DNA of 64,000 nucleotides from an uncultured Pelagibacteraceae bacterium (lineage in GTDB: Bacteria > Pseudomonadota > Alphaproteobacteria > Pelagibacterales > Pelagibacteraceae): the NCBI GenBank assembly GCA_902540275.1, contig CACBMB010000004.1, positions 1 to 64,000 on the forward strand, written 5' to 3'. Position numbers and translations under genes: made by a program. Below, piece after piece: positions 60,103-64,000 of the stretch. A model generated the notes under the pieces. The model saw only the letters and a list, made by a program, of their open reading frames with translations, was not told the DNA's origin and made no database searches. Positions within the stretch are counted from its first letter, which is position 1. Every line of letters starts with the position of its first letter.

Positions 60103-61205
60103 AACCAAAAAGATTAATAATTAAAACCGTTTCTCAAAAATATTCAATCGTAATTGGACCTAATTTAATTCTAAATATATCAAAAACAATGAGAAAATAT
60201 TTAAATGATTTTGATAAATGTTTATTTATTGTTGACAGAAAAGTTCCAAAAAAATTCATTATTTCAATAAAAAAATCATTTCAAAATAAAAATATTTTTT
60301 TTCAATATTTTACAATGAATGAAAAAAATAAGAATTTAAAAACTATAAACAAAATTCTTAAGATTTTATTGGTAAAAAATTTTTCAAGAAAAGATTGTTT
60401 AATTACTGTTGGTGGGGGCATTACAGGTGATGTAGGTGGATTTGCCGCTAGTTTATTCAAAAGAGGTCTTCAATTTATTAATATTCCAACTACACTTCTT
60501 TCTCAAGTAGACTCTTCAGTTGGAGGTAAGACGGGTGTTAATACCAAATATGGAAAAAATCTTATCGGAAGTTTTTACCAACCGCACCTAGTTATAAGTG
60601 ACACTAATTTTTTGAAGACACTTCCATCTAGAGAAATTATTTGTGGATATGCTGAAATATTAAAACATGCTTTAATAGCAAATAAAAAGTTTTTTAAATT
60701 CCTTGATAAAAATTATTTAAAAATTCTCAAATTACAAACTCCTTTTTTAGAAAATGCAATTTATGAAAGTTGTAAGATTAAAAAAAATGTTGTTGAAAAA
60801 GATGAAAATGAAAAAGACTTTAGAAAAATTCTAAATTTTGGGCATACATTTGCACATGCATTTGAGGCTACACTTGGTTATTCAAAAAAACTGAATCATG
60901 GTGAAGCAGTTTTATTAGGAATGTATATAGCTTTGAGTTTTAGTAATAAAAATAAGATTTTAAAAAGAATTGAATACTCATTAATTGTAGATCATTTTAT
61001 AAAATCTTCTTTGCCATCAAATATAAAAAAATTTTTTTCTAAAAAAGATATAAATAAAATCTTATCATTCATGCAAAAAGATAAAAAAAATATTTCAAAA
61101 AAAATAAATCTTATTTTATTAAAGAGTATAGGGTTACCAATAATAAACAATAATTATAAAATAAATTACATCAAATCATTCTTAAAAAAAGAGTTAAATA
61201 ATTAA
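60099..61205 (+). CDS. aroB: 3-dehydroquinate synthase
   Basis: 368 aa NAD- and metal-dependent enzyme for the second shikimate-pathway step. GGGITGDVGGFAASLFKRG, PTTLLSQVDSSVGGKTGVN, the metal ligand regions CGYAEILKHALIA and LNFGHTFAHAFE, and LNHGEAVLLGM are all present. aroK-aroB is the conserved order; the 3' end overlaps the convergent bolA gene by 12 nt. Confidence 0.97.
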   Translation: MKPKRLIIKTVSQKYSIVIGPNLILNISKTMRKYLNDFDKCLFIVDRKVPKKFIISIKKSFQNKNIFFQYFTMNEKNKNLKTINKILKILLVKNFSRKDCLITVGGGITGDVGGFAASLFKRGLQFINIPTTLLSQVDSSVGGKTGVNTKYGKNLIGSFYQPHLVISDTNFLKTLPSREIICGYAEILKHALIANKKFFKFLDKNYLKILKLQTPFLENAIYESCKIKKNVVEKDENEKDFRKILNFGHTFAHAFEATLGYSKKLNHGEAVLLGMYIALSFSNKNKILKRIEYSLIVDHFIKSSLPSNIKKFFSKKDINKILSFMQKDKKNISKKINLILLKSIGLPIINNNYKINYIKSFLKKELNN

Positions 61206-61454
61206 TATTTGTAACGAATGAATAAATTTTTTCATTTCATAATCTAAGATTTTATAAATTTTTTTATTGCTATTTAGTCTACTTATTTTTTTTAATTGAT
61301 TAGACTCTATTGTAATCTTAATATGAAATTTGTTTGGATTATTTCCTGCATGTTTTGCATGAAGAAAAGATTTGTCTTCTATAACAATATTTTCAACCAA
61401 AATTTCTTTTTGTATTTTTTTTTTAATTATTGCAATTAATTCATTTATATTCAT
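61194..61454 (-). CDS. bolA: BolA-family protein
   Basis: 86 aa class II KH-like fold. The family signature is visible in VIEDKSFLHAKHAGNNPNKFHIKITIESNQLKKISRLNSNKKIYKIL: the conserved His of 'H.gH' appears as HAKHAG, and the FHI strand and RH..iy..l are present although somewhat degenerate. BolA proteins pair with monothiol glutaredoxins in Fe-S metabolism. Divergent from the J-domain gene with a 16-nt gap, as commonly seen in Alphaproteobacteria. Confidence 0.9.
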   Translation of the reverse strand: MNINELIAIIKKKIQKEILVENIVIEDKSFLHAKHAGNNPNKFHIKITIESNQLKKISRLNSNKKIYKILDYEMKKFIHSLQILII

Positions 61455-61470
61455 AAATATTAACTATATC

Positions 61471-61998
61471 ATGAAAAATATTTGTGACTGGAATAATTGT
61501 AAAGAAATAGGTCAATATAAAGCACCTATTGAAAAAGATAATAGCAAGAAATTTAGAATGTTATGTTTAGAACATGTCAAAGAATTCAATAAAAACTGGA
61601 ATTATTTTTCTGGTATGAATGATGAGCAAGTTATTAACTTTTTAAAATCAGATATGACTTGGCACAAACCCACACAAAGTTTCAGTTCCTCTGATAATTT
61701 TTTTAAGATCTTATGGAACAACACACTTAAAGATGAGTTTGATAAAGAAAAATTTAAAAGTAGTTTTAATCACATGCGTCAATTTAAATTTGACCATAAA
61801 GATATAAAAGCTTTTGGTATTTTGGGCATTTCAGTAGGTTTAAAATGGAATAAAATTCAAGAAAAATTCAAAATGCTTGTCAAAAAATTTCACCCTGATA
61901 TGAATTCTGGTAATAAAAAATACGAAGAAAAACTTAAACTTATTACATTGGCATATACGCAATTAAAAAACACATATAGAGAAAAAATTGACTCCTAA
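61471..61998 (+). CDS. J-domain (DnaJ-like) protein
   Basis: 175 aa from the ATG at 61471; the longer track ORF starts inside bolA and is unlikely. N-terminal [19 protein letters not shown]...[20 protein letters not shown] forms a Cys/His region typical of the alphaproteobacterial BolA-linked J proteins. The J domain is at the C-terminus (about residues 120-175), with the HPD tripeptide in [18 protein letters not shown]. It would stimulate DnaK; the client is unknown. The cobS start overlaps its last codons by 11 nt. Confidence 0.88.
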   Translation: MKNICDWNNCKEIGQYKAPIEKDNSKKFRMLCLEHVKEFNKNWNYFSGMNDEQVINFLKSDMTWHKPTQSFSSSDNFFKILWNNTLKDEFDKEKFKSSFNHMRQFKFDHKDIKAFGILGISVGLKWNKIQEKFKMLVKKFHPDMNSGNKKYEEKLKLITLAYTQLKNTYREKIDS

Positions 61999-62962
61999 TT
62001 TAAACATTCAACCTGATATTAAAGTTTCAGTAAAACAAACATTTGGAATTGATACTGAAATGGAGGTTGATGCTTTTTCAAAAAAAAATGAATATGTACC
62101 TGAAATTGATAAAAACTATAAGTTTGATAGAGATACAACATTAGCTGTTATCTCTGGTTTTGCATTTAATAAACGGGTTTTAGTCCAAGGTTATCATGGA
62201 ACAGGTAAATCAACTCATATAGAACAAATTGCTGCAAGATTAAATTGGCCATGTATAAGAGTAAATCTAGATAGTCACATAAGTAGAATCGATTTAATCG
62301 GTAAAGATGCCATAGTCTTAAAAGATGGAAAACAAATAACACAATTCAATGAAGGAATATTACCTTGGTCAATACAAAATGCTGTTGCTTTAGTATTTGA
62401 TGAATACGATGCTGGAAGACCAGATGTAATGTTTGTGATACAAAGAGTTTTAGAAGCTGAAGGAAACTTTACTCTTCTTGATAAAAATAAAGTCATACAA
62501 CAAAATAAATTTTTTAGATTATTTGCAACCTCAAATACAGTTGGATTGGGTGATACGACTGGACTATATCATGGTACTCAACAAATAAATCAGGGACAAA
62601 TGGATAGATGGAACATTGTCACAACATTAAATTATCTAAGCCTAGATAAAGAAATGGAAATTATTTTAGCTAAAAATAAAAGTTTAAATAATCAAAAAGG
62701 CAAAGAAAAAGTTTCAAATATGATAAAAGTGGCTTCCTTAACTAGAAAAGGTTTTATCGCTGGAGATATATCAACAGTAATGAGCCCAAGGACTGTATTA
62801 CATTGGGCAGAAAATACGGAAATTTTTAAAGATGTTGGGTATGCTTTTAGGGTTACATTTTTAAATAAGTGCGATGAAATAGAAAAAAATACTATCGCAG
62901 AATATTATCAAAGATGTTTTGGTGAAGATTTACCTGAGTCATTGGTAAATATTCAAATTTAA
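61988..62962 (+). CDS. cobS: CobS-like AAA+ ATPase (cobaltochelatase small subunit type)
   Basis: 324 aa MoxR/CobS-class AAA+ protein with a TTG start preceded by AGAGA and overlapping the J-domain gene. Walker A is [23 protein letters not shown], the Walker B acid region [22 protein letters not shown], and sensor-like [30 protein letters not shown]. This matches CobS, which with CobT and CobN inserts cobalt in aerobic B12 synthesis. SAR11 is not known to make B12, so the pair may act on another target (inference). Confidence 0.9.
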   Translation: MTPNLNIQPDIKVSVKQTFGIDTEMEVDAFSKKNEYVPEIDKNYKFDRDTTLAVISGFAFNKRVLVQGYHGTGKSTHIEQIAARLNWPCIRVNLDSHISRIDLIGKDAIVLKDGKQITQFNEGILPWSIQNAVALVFDEYDAGRPDVMFVIQRVLEAEGNFTLLDKNKVIQQNKFFRLFATSNTVGLGDTTGLYHGTQQINQGQMDRWNIVTTLNYLSLDKEMEIILAKNKSLNNQKGKEKVSNMIKVASLTRKGFIAGDISTVMSPRTVLHWAENTEIFKDVGYAFRVTFLNKCDEIEKNTIAEYYQRCFGEDLPESLVNIQI

Positions 62963-64000
62963 ATGAGTAATAAAAAAGAAACAAATCTCAAAGAAAAACT
63001 CAAACAAGCACTGACCTCAACCGCTAGAGTAATTTCAGACGATTTTTCTTTAAAAAAAAAGAATGAACAAAATAAGAGTTCAAACGAATTTGATTTTTTT
63101 AATTTAGAAAATTTTAATTCAAAAAGTGATTTTATAAAAGCTAGAGCGGAATCAGATACTGCAGCTCTTAAAAAAAAATTTTCTAATGAAGAAATTCATA
63201 AAAAAAATTTACCATCAAATTTATCGTGTAAAAGCCTTTATTCGATTGCAGAAAAAGTAAGATATGAGGCTTTAGGTTCCTTAATGTTAAAGGGAGTAAA
63301 AAAAAATCTGCAAGACAACTATAATCAAATTGTTGGATTAAAAAGAAAAGATCAACTTAAATCTAAAGATGATGTTCCTATAATTGAAGCTTTTGAGCTA
63401 TATATGCTTAAGAAATTTCACGGTATAAAATTAAATTCTCTGACTAACACAATGTTAAATTTTTGGGAGAAAGATTTTGATCAAGCTATTGAGAAACATA
63501 TTAATTTCTTAAAGGAAAACTTGGAGGATCAACAAAAGTATTCCTCAAAATTTTCAGAAATACTTCAAAAAATGGATATATTGCAAAATGAAGAAGATGA
63601 GCAAACTAATGAGGAAAATCAAGATAATGATCAAAATAATTTATCAAATGATGATCAAGAAAATAACTCTGATGAAAAAAAAGATCAAAATAAAGATGAA
63701 GAAACCGAAACTAGCTTAGACTCAGACTATGATATTGATGAATATAAGCTAGAAGAACAATTAGTTGATACTGACTCTGATCAAAACTCTGATGAACAAG
63801 TTATTCAGAAGAGAAATATAAATGATTTAAATTTAGAATATAAGATATTTACCAATCAGTTTGATGAAATGACTAAAGCAGAAAATTTAGAAAATTCAGA
63901 TGAAGCAATAAAATTACGTAAAACCTTAGATCAACAACTCATAGGGTTTCAAGATGTCATAACTAAACTAGCAAATAAACTTCAAAGACAATTATTAGCA
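62963..64000 (+). CDS. cobT: CobT-like cobaltochelatase subunit, 3'-truncated by window edge
   Basis: 346 codons in the window, frame open to the end; missing from the ORF track. It begins directly after the cobS stop. The N-terminal part has CobT-type segments: KQALTSTARVIS, KARAESDTAALKKKF and LYSIAEKVRYEALGSLMLKGVKKNL. A long acidic Asp/Glu/Asn/Gln linker (about residues 210-275) follows, as in CobT. The C-terminal VWA domain with its MIDAS site would lie beyond the window. Partner of CobS. Confidence 0.88.
   Translation, partial: MSNKKETNLKEKLKQALTSTARVISDDFSLKKKNEQNKSSNEFDFFNLENFNSKSDFIKARAESDTAALKKKFSNEEIHKKNLPSNLSCKSLYSIAEKVRYEALGSLMLKGVKKNLQDNYNQIVGLKRKDQLKSKDDVPIIEAFELYMLKKFHGIKLNSLTNTMLNFWEKDFDQAIEKHINFLKENLEDQQKYSSKFSEILQKMDILQNEEDEQTNEENQDNDQNNLSNDDQENNSDEKKDQNKDEETETSLDSDYDIDEYKLEEQLVDTDSDQNSDEQVIQKRNINDLNLEYKIFTNQFDEMTKAENLENSDEAIKLRKTLDQQLIGFQDVITKLANKLQRQLLA

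Noticed and set aside
61372-61470. Upstream start of the J-domain ORF at 61372
   Set aside because: It reads through the antisense 5' part of bolA and encodes an unrelated hydrophobic stretch; the ATG at 61471 starts the conserved Cys/His region.
63590-63800. Possible tandem repeat in cobT (GATCAAAAT-like units)
   Set aside because: The repeats reflect an acidic Asp/Asn/Gln linker in CobT and are irregular, not a CRISPR or satellite array.
1-64000. Prophage, insertion sequence, CRISPR or genomic island
   Set aside because: No transposase, integrase, phage structural gene, direct-repeat array or compositional break was seen; the gene content is core metabolism throughout.

Overview
The window looks like a chromosomal segment of a SAR11-type alphaproteobacterium (Pelagibacterales). 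The evidence is very high AT content, start-to-stop packing with many 1-47 nt overlaps, weak or absent Shine-Dalgarno sites, and alphaproteobacterial marker genes and gene orders: GcrA, DUF4167, DUF1178, DUF2948, def-fmt-truA, murA-DUF2948-hisD-infA, pyrF-trpFBA-accD-folC-trxA, and BolA/J-domain/CobS/CobT. I see no prophage, insertion sequence, CRISPR array or rRNA. The species call is inference; the gene calls rest on motifs read from the translations.

Layout. 1-11.8 kb: end of an M23 peptidase gene, then a leftward block DUF4167-prmC-prfA-ispG-lysC, then ubiG, DUF1178, argJ, secA and accA. 11.9-21.1 kb: glcB, then recR-ybaB-dnaX preceded by the SRP RNA gene with a clear promoter, pheA-kdsB, a membrane-anchored cytochrome c, and argF-argD. 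21.3-35.3 kb: gcrA, an NAD-dependent epimerase, and one long rightward superoperon: rnd-kdsD-lptC-lptB-aroA-cmk-rpsA-ihfB-pyrF-trpF-trpB-trpA-accD-folC. 35.3-38.9 kb (leftward): trxA, then three nuclease or DNA-repair genes in a row (sbcB-like, MGME1-like, rmuC). 39.1-46.6 kb (leftward): hisG-hisZ-hisS preceded by tRNA-His and a His-rich leader ORF, then cspA, tRNA-Phe, infA-hisD-DUF2948-murA-dcd and two small basic proteins. 47.1-55.4 kb: tRNA-Thr, a VTT membrane protein, rpmH-rnpA-yidD-yidC, and argB-HAD-dapD-dapE-deacetylase-SET. 55.4-64 kb: truA-fmt-def, an exported protein of unknown function with a small membrane protein, aroK-aroB, bolA, a J-domain protein, cobS and the start of cobT.

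How the genes work together. Most of the window is anabolic core: arginine (argJ, argB, argD, argF), lysine/DAP (lysC, dapD, dapE), histidine (hisG, hisZ, hisD), aromatic amino acids (aroK, aroB, aroA, pheA, trpFBA), fatty-acid initiation (accA, accD), Kdo/LPS (kdsB, kdsD, lptB, lptC), translation (prfA, prmC, rpsA, infA, def, fmt, truA, hisS), and membrane-protein biogenesis (secA, ffs, yidC, yidD).

Most unusual observations. (1) tRNA-His ends 4 nt before the hisS start codon, so the only SD-like sequence of hisS is inside the tRNA acceptor stem. A 22-codon ORF with a His-Asn-His-Phe-His run and a hairpin at its stop codon lies just upstream. (2) Both tRNA-His and tRNA-Thr have T-loops with G54 and G58 in place of the canonical T54 and A58. 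(3) TrpB and TrpA sit in the standard operon position but carry rewired active-site and allosteric residues (beta E109 to D, Q114/H115 to Y/A, K167 to V, alpha D56 to T), and TrpF is also divergent. (4) Cytidylate kinase lacks the P-loop lysine. (5) AccA has a C-terminal membrane helix, and AccD has a disrupted zinc-ribbon pattern. (6) dnaX contains an A9 run with stops close behind in both alternative frames.
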